The position numbers and the translations under genes are program-made. Shown here in pieces: positions 5,556 through 12,590 of a stretch of DNA of 12,911 bases (its first letter is position 1; each line of letters opens with the position of its first letter). The stretch is from Thermococcus sp. (GTDB lineage: Archaea; Methanobacteriota_B; Thermococci; Thermococcales; Thermococcaceae), in assembly GCA_021160985.1 (NCBI GenBank), contig JAGHBN010000125.1, positions 1 to 12,911 on the forward strand. Direction: 5' to 3'. The notes under the pieces are model-generated. The model worked only from the letters and a program-made list of their open reading frames with translations. It had not been told where the DNA came from and searched no databases.

Positions 5556-7268
5556 TCACTCCCCGAAAATCAGCTCCCTGAGCTTCTCCGGGAGCTCCTC
5601 AATGCTCACGCGCGTCTGCTCCCTCGTGTCGCGGTCGCGGATCGTGACGGTGTTGTCCTCCAGGCTCTGGTTGTCTATCGTTACACAGTAAGGCGTACCA
5701 ATCTCGTCGTAGCGCATGTAGCGCCTTCCCACGGTGTCTTTCTCGTCATATACTGCTATGAAGCCCTTCTTCTGGAGCTTCCTGAAGACCTCGTAGGCGA
5801 TGCTCGTGAGGGGCTCCTTGGCGACGAGCGGAAGTACAGCGACTTCAATCGGCGCCATGTCCTTCTTGAGCCTCAGGTAAGTTCTGTCCTCCTCGATGAC
5901 GAGGCTGCTCTCAAGGAGCAGGTAGAACGGCCTGTCTATTCCGAAACTCGGCTCGAGGACGTGCGGGACTATCTTCTCGCCCGTTATCTTTTCTTCGACT
6001 TCTTTTATGATGAAATCGTCCCTCTCAAGCTCGTAGCCCTCTATGGTGATCCTGCCGTCCCTCTCCAGGACTTCGACCAGGTTCCTCAGCTTTTCCTCGT
6101 CCCAGCTCTGGATGAGCTCATTTATCCTCTTGGCGTCCTTCTTCAGCTTGGGCCCGACGCGCTTCATGTTGAGGCTCACTTTGAGGTGTTTGACTATTCT
6201 GGGCTCGTCGTAGTGGATGAGAACGGTCAAATCTGTCCCGCTCTCGCGCATGTGCCTGCTGAGGTCGTAGTCACCGCGGTTGGCCACTCCGACACACTCC
6301 ACCCAGCCGAAGCGCTCGCTGTGAATTTCAGCGTCCCAGGTGTCGCGGGAGTAGTGGGCGCGCTCCTCCGGCAGTTGCTGGCGGAAGCGTATCTTGTCCT
6401 CGGGGATGCCGATGTCGAGGAGGATGCGCTTGACCATGACCATGTAGTAGGCGAAGAAAGTGTTCATTATGTATCCTTTCTTTACCGCCTCCTCAGCGGT
6501 AAGCTCAATCTCGCCGAGGTTCTTGAGCTGGTGCTCGATGGGGTAGAGCCTGAGCTTTTCATCCTTGACCTCGTCGAAGTGCGGGTGTTCGATTTCCTTG
6601 GGGTTGAAGAATATCTCAGCCTCTGCCTGCGTGAACTCCCTGAGCCTCAGCATCCCCTGCCTCGGGGAAATCTCGTTGCGGTAGGCCTTTCCAATCTGGA
6701 AGACACCGAAGGGGAGCTTGTTCCTTGCGAAAGCATTGAGGCGCTTGAAGTTCACGAAGATTCCCTGTGCCGTTTCGGGCCTAAGGTAGCCCTTCTGGTC
6801 GCCGTAGGGGCCGATTTTCGTCTCGAACATCAGGTTGAAGTACCAGACCTCACCGAGTTCACCGCCGCACTCCGGGCATTTTATCCCGTGCTCACGGATA
6901 AGTTCGGTCAGGTGCTCGGCGCTCATGCCCTCGGTGTCTATCCCCAGGGCTTCCTCAACGATGTGGTCTGCCCTGAACCTTGCACCGCACTTCTTACACT
7001 CGACGAGGGGGTCAACGAACTTCTCCACGTGACCGCTCGCGATAAAGACCTTCTCAGGGGTTATATCCGGCGTTTCAAGTTCGAAGAAGCCTTCCCTCTG
7101 GAAGGCCTCGCGTATCTTCCGCTCGATTTTCCTCTTTATCGTCGCCCCGAGCGGGCCGTAGTCGTAGAATCCGCGTGAACCACCGTAGATTTCAAAGCTG
7201 CCCCATGCAAAGCCCCTTCTCCTCATCAGGTCTTGGAGAATCTCGTACTTGTCGGGTGTCTCTCCCAT
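5556..7268 (-). CDS. glyS: Glycyl-tRNA synthetase (alpha2, class II)
   Basis: A 570-residue cytoplasmic enzyme that charges tRNA-Gly with glycine, of the archaeal/eukaryotic homodimeric type. The N-terminal FYDYGPLGATIKRKI (about 34-48) is typical of the type. An insertion has two CxxC pairs (C91/C94 and C131/C134) that probably bind zinc. Motif 2 is AYRNEISPRQGMLRLREF (R197 and E199 contact ATP and glycine). Residues about 314-339 (EIHSERFGWVECVGVANRGD) line the glycine pocket. Motif 3 is LEPSFGIDRPF (R446). Residues about 472-568 form the anticodon-binding domain (IEVAVLPL to the end). ATG 7268 is supported by GGTGG about 8 bases upstream and a TATA-like box at 7302-7309. The DUF402 gene follows directly. 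The protein appears complete with all key residues present. Confidence 0.97.
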   Translation of the reverse strand: MGETPDKYEILQDLMRRRGFAWGSFEIYGGSRGFYDYGPLGATIKRKIERKIREAFQREGFFELETPDITPEKVFIASGHVEKFVDPLVECKKCGARFRADHIVEEALGIDTEGMSAEHLTELIREHGIKCPECGGELGEVWYFNLMFETKIGPYGDQKGYLRPETAQGIFVNFKRLNAFARNKLPFGVFQIGKAYRNEISPRQGMLRLREFTQAEAEIFFNPKEIEHPHFDEVKDEKLRLYPIEHQLKNLGEIELTAEEAVKKGYIMNTFFAYYMVMVKRILLDIGIPEDKIRFRQQLPEERAHYSRDTWDAEIHSERFGWVECVGVANRGDYDLSRHMRESGTDLTVLIHYDEPRIVKHLKVSLNMKRVGPKLKKDAKRINELIQSWDEEKLRNLVEVLERDGRITIEGYELERDDFIIKEVEEKITGEKIVPHVLEPSFGIDRPFYLLLESSLVIEEDRTYLRLKKDMAPIEVAVLPLVAKEPLTSIAYEVFRKLQKKGFIAVYDEKDTVGRRYMRYDEIGTPYCVTIDNQSLEDNTVTIRDRDTREQTRVSIEELPEKLRELIFGE

Positions 7269-7301
7269 TACTCACCACCTGAGAGTTGAGCGGGACAATT
7301 T

Positions 7302-7309
7302 CATAAAAA
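7302..7309 (-). promoter_or_regulatory. TATA box for glyS
   Basis: The - strand reads TTTTTATG, placing transcription start near 7281. That is just before the GGTGGTGA ribosome binding site of the synthetase gene. Motif and spacing only. Confidence 0.5.
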
Positions 7310-7340
7310 GGTTTTGGGGGGCTTTACAGATAAAGTGACA

Positions 7341-7345
7341 AAAAT
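7341..7345 (-). terminator. Short T tract after the broken secreted-protein gene
   Basis: Five T on the - strand (CATTTTTGTC) 18 bases past the TAG at 7363-7365. It could terminate the remnant transcript before the glyS promoter; the signal is weak. Confidence 0.25.
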
Positions 7346-7362
7346 GAGGACCCTGTGCAGAG

Positions 7363-8586
7363 TTACCCCATAGAAATTTGCATTTCAATCCAGCCTTCGG
7401 AAGTGTAATACCAATGGCAAAGGAGTGTTGGTGAAAGTAGACGCTCCACTGTTGTAGGGGGTCGTCCATATTTCACACCGTAGTGCTCTCCCCACACTTT
7501 GGGTCCAGACTGCGGGAACCTCAGAGTTGCCCCCGGCTCGATCTGATACGCCTCAGACCCGACCGGCTTGTCTTCAGCAACATCATGCCGCCATTTTGCA
7601 AGTTCCAACGAATAGTCACTCTTATCATGAACGAACACATCAGGGACTGAGTAGCTCCAAGACAATGAGGCACTAACCGTGGTCCCATTTTCACCGGCAG
7701 AAACGCCGACTGAAACCCCGACCGTCGAGGTTCCAGAAGTTGTAGTCGGGGCATACTCTGAAAGAAATCCCCTGTCGCTGTAATAATCGGCGTCTATCCA
7801 GGTGTAGAGATCGGCCGTTCTCCAGTCCGAGTCACTCCATAACTCTTTGCCCGGAACTGACTGCTGTCTCACACGTACGCTGTACCAGTCGTAGGTTGTA
7901 GACCCGTCATCTATGAGTTTGTAGTATATTGTCCTAATGTTGAGCCTACATGGGGTTTCCAGCCATTCCCAGTTGTGATATCAAGCTGGCTTTGATAATT
8001 CCAGTAAGCCCCGGAGGAGAGTGACTGCACTTCGAGAGATCCGGCCTCCGGCTGAAGGTTTGCGAGGGCCCATTCGTATGCATCTTTAATTGCTTCGGGA
8101 CTTGGATCCAAAGATATGAAAACCCTGCTTATCAGCCTGCCGTCGGGAAGCGGATAGGTCACGTAGCCGTAGACATACTCCTTTCCGATAGGGGTACCAT
8201 CCGGCTTTTGTCCGTCCACCACCCTCGGGTAGAACTGACCATCGAAAATACCTCTGAGCAGCTCAGGGTTGTCGACTGCTATTACGGGAATCCCGGAAAG
8301 GACTTCTTCTCTTATGAACTCTTTAATCTGAGTGTTGTTCCCTGCGTACCGGCCCTCTACTACCAGGATGTGGGGGAGTTTTGATTCTCTGGAACTCAGT
8401 CAGTTTTGTCGCCCTCATGAAATACTGGGAAGCCCCCTCTCCGATGTGGTAGACTGGCACGGTGTTGTCAACCTTCCGAAAGATTGGTCTGTCATGGGGT
8501 TGGTTTTCTCCTGTTGGGTACGCTGAAACAAAAAACAAGCTCCCTGCTAGAACTCCAAGTAGAAACCACACTACCTTTTGTGTCAT
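7363..8586 (-). pseudogene. Secreted protein gene disrupted by two frameshifts
   Basis: Three frames join into one protein of about 407 residues. ATG 8586 has GGGGGAG upstream and starts a signal peptide (MTQKVVWFLLGVLAGSLFF, then VSA, a plausible cleavage site). This frame reads sensibly to FQRIK and then leaves frame near 8372-8382 (AAAA next to CCCCC on the - strand). Removing one base restores LPHILVVEGRYAGNN, which runs straight into the frame around KEYVYGYVTYPLPDGRL. A second break near 7945-7952 needs one added base, after which GRLNIRTIYYKLIDDGSTTY continues to the end at 7363. Both shifts lie near short repeats, so sequencing error is possible. The C-terminal half is beta-rich, with an alternating V-G-V-S / S-x-S pattern. 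I do not recognise the family. Third positions are less GC-rich than in the flanking genes, which hints at transfer. Confidence 0.8.
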
Positions 8587-8633
8587 TAGACTCCCCCTAT
8601 GGTAGGTTATCAGTTGGAGTTAACAATTCAACA

Positions 8634-8647
8634 GTATTTAAGTATTT
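8634..8647 (-). promoter_or_regulatory. TATA-like box for the secreted-protein remnant
   Basis: The - strand reads AAATACTTAAATAC about 50 bases upstream of ATG 8586, which would start transcription near 8614 and leave a short leader containing GGGGGAG. The promoter therefore looks intact although the gene is broken. Confidence 0.45.
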
Positions 8648-8675
8648 GGTCATGTTAAGACGTCAAAATTAGGAA

Positions 8676-8711
8676 TAAAATACATTGTAATAAAATTACT
8701 ATTAAAATACA
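8676..8711. repeat. Direct repeat TAAAATACA around a small palindrome
   Basis: TAAAATACA occurs at 8676-8684 and 8703-8711. Between them lies GTAATAAAATTAC (8687-8699), whose arms GTAAT and ATTAC are inverted repeats. The spacer between the broken gene and lsm is strongly AT-rich here. It may be an upstream regulatory region or an insertion scar; the low complexity makes chance a real alternative. Confidence 0.5.
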
Positions 8712-8798
8712 CGTAAATTTCCCATTTAATGCGCAGGTCCTTGGGGGAGACTGGCAGGTTATAGGTTTCGTGATTTTTGATTCCCAAATGGGGAAAGA

Positions 8799-8807
8799 GT
8801 TATAAAC
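8799..8807 (+). promoter_or_regulatory. TATA box for the lsm-rpl37e operon
   Basis: GTTATAAAC on the + strand, preceded by the purine-rich GGGAAAGA that would serve as the BRE. The expected start is near 8828, giving a leader of about 30 bases with GGAGGTG. It is one of the clearest promoters in the window. Confidence 0.65.
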
Positions 8808-8857
8808 CGTTTCCTTCGTTATCGTTACGAGCTTTGATTATTTGGAGGTGCGTGAAA

Positions 8858-9088
8858 ATGGCGGAAAGACCACTTGATGTTATCCACAGGTCGCTTGACA
8901 AGGACGTGCTCGTGCTCCTGAAGAGGGGCTCGGAGTTTAGAGGCAAGCTCATCGGTTATGACATACACCTGAACGTTGTCCTCGCCGATGCCGCTCTTAT
9001 ACAGGAAGGCGAGGAAGTTAAGAGGTACGGTAAAATCGTCATCAGGGGAGACAACGTCCTGGCGATCTCTCCGGTTGAAGTTGAGTGA
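8858..9088 (+). CDS. Sm-like archaeal protein (LSm/SmAP)
   Basis: A 76-residue Sm-fold protein that forms ring-shaped oligomers and binds U-rich RNA. The Sm1 motif spans residues about 15-47, with the RNA-contacting D35-x-H37-x-N39 (YDIHLNVVLADA). The Sm2 motif spans about 58-71, with GKIVIRGDNVLAIS, including the R63-G64-D65 that lines the binding pocket. ATG 8858 is chosen because GGAGGTG lies 8 bases upstream and the family starts here; the open frame before it (from 8777) is not conserved-looking. It is followed after 25 bases by eL37, an arrangement conserved in many euryarchaea, so the two are probably one transcript linking RNA metabolism and ribosome supply. Confidence 0.96.
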   Translation: MAERPLDVIHRSLDKDVLVLLKRGSEFRGKLIGYDIHLNVVLADAALIQEGEEVKRYGKIVIRGDNVLAISPVEVE

Positions 9089-9113
9089 ATTAGCGGCCTA
9101 GCGAGGTGGTACC

Positions 9114-9302
9114 ATGGGAAGCGGAACGGAGCCGAAGGGAAGGAGGAACCGCACTCCAACTCACATCAGGTGCAGGCGCTGCGGAAGAAGAGCTTTCAAC
9201 GTTAAGAAGGGCTACTGCGCTTCCTGCGGCTTCGGCAGGAGCAGGAGAATGAGGAAGTACAGCTGGTCACACAAGTGGAAGAAGAAGAGGAACCTCCTCT
9301 GA
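9114..9302 (+). CDS. rpl37e: Large-subunit ribosomal protein eL37 (L37e)
   Basis: A 62-residue, very basic ribosomal protein of the archaeal/eukaryotic 50S/60S subunit. It has a C-x2-C...C-x2-C zinc ribbon (C20, C23, C35, C38) and the family signature around RCRRCGRRAFNVKKGYCASC. The C-terminal SRRMRKYSWSHKWKKKRN is the rRNA-binding tail. The start ATG 9114 has GAGGTGG about 5 bases upstream, and the length is that of other archaeal eL37 proteins. It is the second gene of the lsm operon. Pyrimidine-rich sequence after the stop may end the transcript. Confidence 0.97.
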   Translation: MGSGTEPKGRRNRTPTHIRCRRCGRRAFNVKKGYCASCGFGRSRRMRKYSWSHKWKKKRNLL

Positions 9303-9305
9303 ATC

Positions 9306-9334
9306 CTTCTCTTTTCCTTTAGTTCTGCTTTTCT
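9306..9334 (+). terminator. Pyrimidine-rich terminator after rpl37e
   Basis: After the TGA at 9300-9302 the + strand is dominated by T and C with several T3-T4 runs (CTTTTCCTTT, GCTTTTCTC). This fits an archaeal terminator region before the MATE promoter; there is no hairpin. Confidence 0.4.
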
Positions 9335-9370
9335 CGGTATGTATGCTAAATAACACGGCAGACCATAATC

Positions 9371-9378
9371 CTTTTAAG
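9371..9378 (+). promoter_or_regulatory. TATA box for the MATE exporter, flanked by ACGGCAG repeats
   Basis: CTTTTAAG lies about 40 bases before ATG 9416, predicting a start near 9400. A 7-base direct repeat ACGGCAG lies on each side (9355-9361 and 9384-9390, 29 bases apart start to start), placed where a regulator could block or assist TBP/RNA polymerase. That the repeat is an operator is inference. Confidence 0.5.
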
Positions 9379-9415
9379 TTCTTACGGCAGTTTTATCGTT
9401 TAGAGGGACGTCTTA

Positions 9416-10816
9416 ATGCTGCGTCTAAATGAGAACCAGCGACGCCTCTGGAAGCTCGCATGGCCCGCGATAATGGGCAACATATCCCAGACACTCCTCA
9501 ACCTAGTGGACATGATGATAGTCGGCCAGCTCGGAGCGCTTGCCCTGGCCGCGGTCGGCCTCGGCGGGCAGGTGAGCTGGTTCATGATGCCGATTATGAC
9601 AGCAGTCGCAACTGGAACCCTCGCGCTTGTGGCGAGGTTCGTGGGAGCGAAAGACGATGAGAGCGCCACCCTTACCCTTGAGCAAAGCCTCTACCTGTCG
9701 GTTCTCCTCGGTGTCCCGGTCATGCTCTTCGGCTGGTTCTTCGGCGACGATATCCTGAGGATAATGGGCGCGAGCGAGGACGTTGTTGAGCTCGGATACC
9801 AGTACATCAAGGTGCTGTTCGCCTTCTACCCGATCCGGTTTGCGGGCTTTACTGCCTTCTCGGCCCTGAGGGGCGCCGGGGACACGAAGACACCCATGAA
9901 GCTTGGCATCCTTATGAACGTGATAAACGCGGTTTTTGACTACCTCCTGGTGTTCGGAAAGTTCGGCTTCCCCAGACTCGGCCCAGTCGGTGCGGCCTGG
10001 GCGTCCGGTATAGGAATAACCCTCTCATTCCTCATCGGCCTTTACCTCCTCTGGAGCGGGAAGCTCGTCCTCAAGTTCAAGCCGAGCTGGAGCTTCCACC
10101 CGGAGATGGTGGCGAGGATACTGCGCATAGGAATCCCCGCCATGATCGAGCGCGGAATATTCAGCTTCTACAACTTCCTCTACATGAGCATAGTGACCCG
10201 CTTTGGGACTGTTGCGCTCGCTGCACACCAGGTCGGCCTCCGCGTTGAGAGCATAGCCTACATGCCAGCCTTCGGCTTCAACGTAGCGGCTTCAGCTCTG
10301 GTCGGCCAGAGCCTCGGAGAAGGTGACCCGGAGAAGGCTGAGAGAACAGTTTACGAGGCCCTCAAGATGGTCAGTGTCTTTATGGCGGTCATGGCGTTCG
10401 TCCTGATAGCGTTCCCGCGCTACCTGGTCATGCCCTTCATAAGCCCGAGCGACCCGAACTACGGTGAAGTCCTGAGGCTGGCGAGCATCTACCTCATAAT
10501 CGTCGGCATAAGCGAGATTCCCCTCGGCTGGGTTTTCGTCCTCGGTGGTGCACTGAGGGGAGCCGGGGACACAAAGACGCCGATGTACATTACCGCCGTC
10601 AGCAAGCTCCTCTTCCGCATAGTGCCCGCCTATCTCCTCGGGTTTGGCTTTACTATACCTCCGTTTGAGATACTCGGCATAGCCTTTCCGGGCTTCACCT
10701 TTGAGGGCTTGGGCGTTATAGCGGCCTGGATAGCAATGAGCCTCGAAACCTTCACCACCGCGGCCCTCTTCTGGTGGGCGTTTAAGAAGGGGCACTGGAA
10801 GTACGTGAAGGTGTGA
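9416..10816 (+). CDS. MATE-family multidrug/cation antiporter
   Basis: A 466-residue inner-membrane exporter with 12 predicted helices in two homologous halves. Members expel drugs, dyes or metabolites in exchange for H+ or Na+. The internal duplication is visible: RGAGDTKTPM occurs at residues 152-161 and again at 381-390, the conserved loop of each half. N-lobe acidic and amide residues D32 (NLVDMMIVG), N171 and D175 (NAVFDYLLVFG) sit where the cation-binding residues of the structurally known Pyrococcus MATE protein are expected; that equivalence is inferred from spacing. ATG 9416 is preceded by a weak AGAGGG. It has its own promoter, and vapBC starts 47 bases after its stop with a separate TATA box. 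The substrate is not predictable. Confidence 0.94.
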   Translation: MLRLNENQRRLWKLAWPAIMGNISQTLLNLVDMMIVGQLGALALAAVGLGGQVSWFMMPIMTAVATGTLALVARFVGAKDDESATLTLEQSLYLSVLLGVPVMLFGWFFGDDILRIMGASEDVVELGYQYIKVLFAFYPIRFAGFTAFSALRGAGDTKTPMKLGILMNVINAVFDYLLVFGKFGFPRLGPVGAAWASGIGITLSFLIGLYLLWSGKLVLKFKPSWSFHPEMVARILRIGIPAMIERGIFSFYNFLYMSIVTRFGTVALAAHQVGLRVESIAYMPAFGFNVAASALVGQSLGEGDPEKAERTVYEALKMVSVFMAVMAFVLIAFPRYLVMPFISPSDPNYGEVLRLASIYLIIVGISEIPLGWVFVLGGALRGAGDTKTPMYITAVSKLLFRIVPAYLLGFGFTIPPFEILGIAFPGFTFEGLGVIAAWIAMSLETFTTAALFWWAFKKGHWKYVKV

Positions 10817-10823
10817 CAGTAAT

Positions 10824-10832
10824 GTTTATATC
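10824..10832 (+). promoter_or_regulatory. Promoter of vapBC
   Basis: GTTTATATC lies 10 bases after the MATE stop and about 35 bases before ATG 10864. The expected start near 10853 would leave only the GGTGGT ribosome binding site as leader. Two TGTAA copies follow (10835-10839 and 10848-10852) between the box and the gene, a plausible position for VapB autoregulation, though short enough to be chance. Confidence 0.5.
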
Positions 10833-10863
10833 TCTGTAATACGATGATGTAAATGGTGGTTGA

Positions 10864-11085
10864 ATGGCCGTGATAAGTGTCCGTATCCCGGACGAGCTGA
10901 AAGCCAAAATGAAAAAGTATGATATCAACTGGAGCGAAGAAATAAGGAAGTTCATAGCTTCGAGGATAAGCCAGGAAGAAAAGAAAGGAACCATCGAGAT
11001 GATGCACAAGCTTCTCGCTGGGGGAACCCCCGCCGAGGGGGGAACCGCAAAGAGATACGTGAGGGATGACCGTGATAGTAATTGA
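10864..11085 (+). CDS. vapB: VapB-type antitoxin (ribbon-helix-helix)
   Basis: A 73-residue protein. Residues about 2-8 (AVISVRI) form the DNA-binding beta-ribbon. Residues about 9-36 (PDELKAKMKKYD, then WSEEIRKFIASRI) form the two helices of a ribbon-helix-helix dimer. The remaining 37 residues are charged and probably disordered, and would wrap the toxin. It should neutralise the downstream PIN toxin and repress its own promoter as a toxin-antitoxin complex. ATG 10864 has GGTGGT 3 bases upstream. Its end overlaps the vapC start by 20 bases, typical of coupled toxin-antitoxin expression. The name is by family and context. Confidence 0.88.
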   Translation: MAVISVRIPDELKAKMKKYDINWSEEIRKFIASRISQEEKKGTIEMMHKLLAGGTPAEGGTAKRYVRDDRDSN

Positions 11086-11470
11086 CGCCTCCGTCCTTGC
11101 AAAGTACGTCCTCCTCGAACCTGGGTGGGAACAAGTGGAGGATTTGCTTTTGAGGGACGTTGTCTCCCTTGACTATGCCCTGGCAGAGGTTTCAAACGCC
11201 CTCTGGAAGCATTACGTCCTTTACGGCGAGATATCCCAAGAGGAGTTCAAAAAGAGGTCGAAGGTAATAGACGCCCTTCCAAATGTCGTCGTTTTTGAGA
11301 GCGGAATACAGTATTTAGAGAAATCAAAGGAGATAGCAGTCAACCACAAAATCACAATTTACGACGCCCTCTATGTAGCTCAAGCCATCAGATATGGAAC
11401 ACTGGCCACGAGTGACGAAAAACAGGGAAGAGTGGCAGAGAGAGTCGGTATCGAGGTGCTCTACGTTTAA
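11066..11470 (+). CDS. vapC: VapC-type PIN-domain ribonuclease toxin
   Basis: A 134-residue PIN domain covering the whole protein. The four acidic residues that hold the catalytic Mg/Mn ions are present: D7 in VIVIDASVLAKY, E41 in LAEVSNALWK, D100 in ITIYDALYVAQA and D117 in LATSDEKQ. The toxin therefore looks active. VapC enzymes cut RNA (tRNA or rRNA in studied cases) when released from VapB. The start ATG 11066 overlaps the vapB end by 20 bases; a GTG four codons in is an alternative. The TAA stop shares four bases with the stop of the convergent iron-transporter gene. Confidence 0.92.
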   Translation: MTVIVIDASVLAKYVLLEPGWEQVEDLLLRDVVSLDYALAEVSNALWKHYVLYGEISQEEFKKRSKVIDALPNVVVFESGIQYLEKSKEIAVNHKITIYDALYVAQAIRYGTLATSDEKQGRVAERVGIEVLYV

Positions 11471-12561
11471 AGCGCCGAGACGTGGAATAGAGTCTCCATG
11501 AGCCTTCCGAAGAGGTAGCTCAGGAACGCCGCGCCGAGGCCAGTAACCACCATCTCTGCGACCTTCTTTTTTACGGAGATTCCCGAGAGGAGCGAAATAA
11601 GCGTCGCCACTATCGCGAGCGCTGAGCCCGCCAGCAGTATAGAGAACGGGAGCGCCACGAGCGAGCTGGACGCGAGGAAATACGGCGTTACCGGAAACGC
11701 CACTCCAAGGAGATAAGCCAGCCCTGTGTAGAGCGCGGAGCGGAGCTCGTTCTCCTCACTCTCAGGTACAAGGAGCTTCATCACGGCTTCCCCCTTGCCG
11801 GCGAGCTCCCTGGCGGTTTTCTCCGCTATCTCCTCCGGGACACCACCTTCAACAAGCCTTCCTTTTATTTCCTCCACGATTTTCTCCGGGGAGACCCTGA
11901 AGAGAACCTCCATTCTCCCGCGTATGCTCTCGTTCACCTGCCTCTGGGAGCGGACCGAGATAAACGCGCCTATTCCCATCGAGAGCGCCCCGGCAACGCC
12001 AACGATGAGGCCGCTTATACCGACCAGCTTGGGGCTGTTGGGGTAGACGGCGGAGAGACCGGTAACCGCACCAAGGATTTCAACCAGACCGTCGTTCATC
12101 CCCAGGACAAAGTCCCTGACGTTCTCGGCATGGAACCTCTTCTTGCTCTCGTAGAAGAACTTCTCATGTTCAATCTCATCGAGTATAACCGCCTTCAGCT
12201 CCTCAAGCTCTTCTTCGCTGAGGTTATTGGCGTACGCCGTCAGGTATTTGAAGTACTTCTGTATGGCGCTGTTTTCACCCATCTCAAGGAGCGAGGCTAC
12301 GGAGCCCGGCCCGAGGAGTTTCCTGAGGAGTTTGACGCCGAATACCGTGAACCTCCTCACGGAGGGCTTTGGAACCTCTCCCCCGTGGCGCTTTATGAAG
12401 TCGTGCCAGAAGCGGGCATGCTTTGATTCTATGCTGGACAGCCTGAGGAACTCCTCCTTTATCCGCTGGTCTTTCTCAACCTTCGCCAGCTGGGCGTAGA
12501 GAACGGAATCTGCATATTCGTCGAGATAGAACTTCCGGGCGAGTTTTATCATCTCGCTCAT
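11467..12561 (-). CDS. Ferritin-like (rubrerythrin-type) domain fused to VIT1/CCC1 iron transporter
   Basis: A 364-residue membrane protein. Residues about 1-147 form a four-helix ferritin-like domain with di-iron ligands in order: E15 (DEYADSVLY), E45-x2-H48 (SSIESKHARFWHDF), E93 or E96 (LLEMGEN), and E129-x2-H132 (LDEIEHEKFF). Residues about 148 to the end are the VIT1/CCC1 channel: helix 1 VRDFVLGMNDGLVEILGAV, helix 2 GALSMGIGAFISVRSQ, then an acidic cytoplasmic segment (about 220-272, PEKIVEEIKGRL, VPESEENE) matching the metal-binding helices of VIT1. Three further hydrophobic helices complete the domain. Known erythrin-VIT proteins export or store iron or manganese, with the ferritin-like domain as sensor or oxidant. 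ATG 12561 has AAGGGGA upstream and a TATA-like box at 12591-12600; the leader is very short. Confidence 0.92.
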   Translation of the reverse strand: MSEMIKLARKFYLDEYADSVLYAQLAKVEKDQRIKEEFLRLSSIESKHARFWHDFIKRHGGEVPKPSVRRFTVFGVKLLRKLLGPGSVASLLEMGENSAIQKYFKYLTAYANNLSEEELEELKAVILDEIEHEKFFYESKKRFHAENVRDFVLGMNDGLVEILGAVTGLSAVYPNSPKLVGISGLIVGVAGALSMGIGAFISVRSQRQVNESIRGRMEVLFRVSPEKIVEEIKGRLVEGGVPEEIAEKTARELAGKGEAVMKLLVPESEENELRSALYTGLAYLLGVAFPVTPYFLASSSLVALPFSILLAGSALAIVATLISLLSGISVKKKVAEMVVTGLGAAFLSYLFGRLMETLFHVSAL

Positions 12562-12590
12562 GTTTTTCCCCTTATGTATTTAGAGTCGTC

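Noticed and set aside
5493..7178. A 561-codon open frame on the + strand opposite glyS
   Set aside because: It is the antisense shadow of glycyl-tRNA synthetase. Strong G/C bias at third codon positions removes stops on the opposite strand. The translation has no recognisable domain, while the - strand has every class II motif.
7272..7469. A 65-codon - strand frame at the end of the broken secreted-protein gene
   Set aside because: It overlaps the coherent C-terminal frame ending at 7363 and runs through the glyS promoter. No family features.
10292..10795. A 167-codon - strand frame inside the MATE gene
   Set aside because: Antisense shadow; the + strand carries both MATE hallmark repeats.
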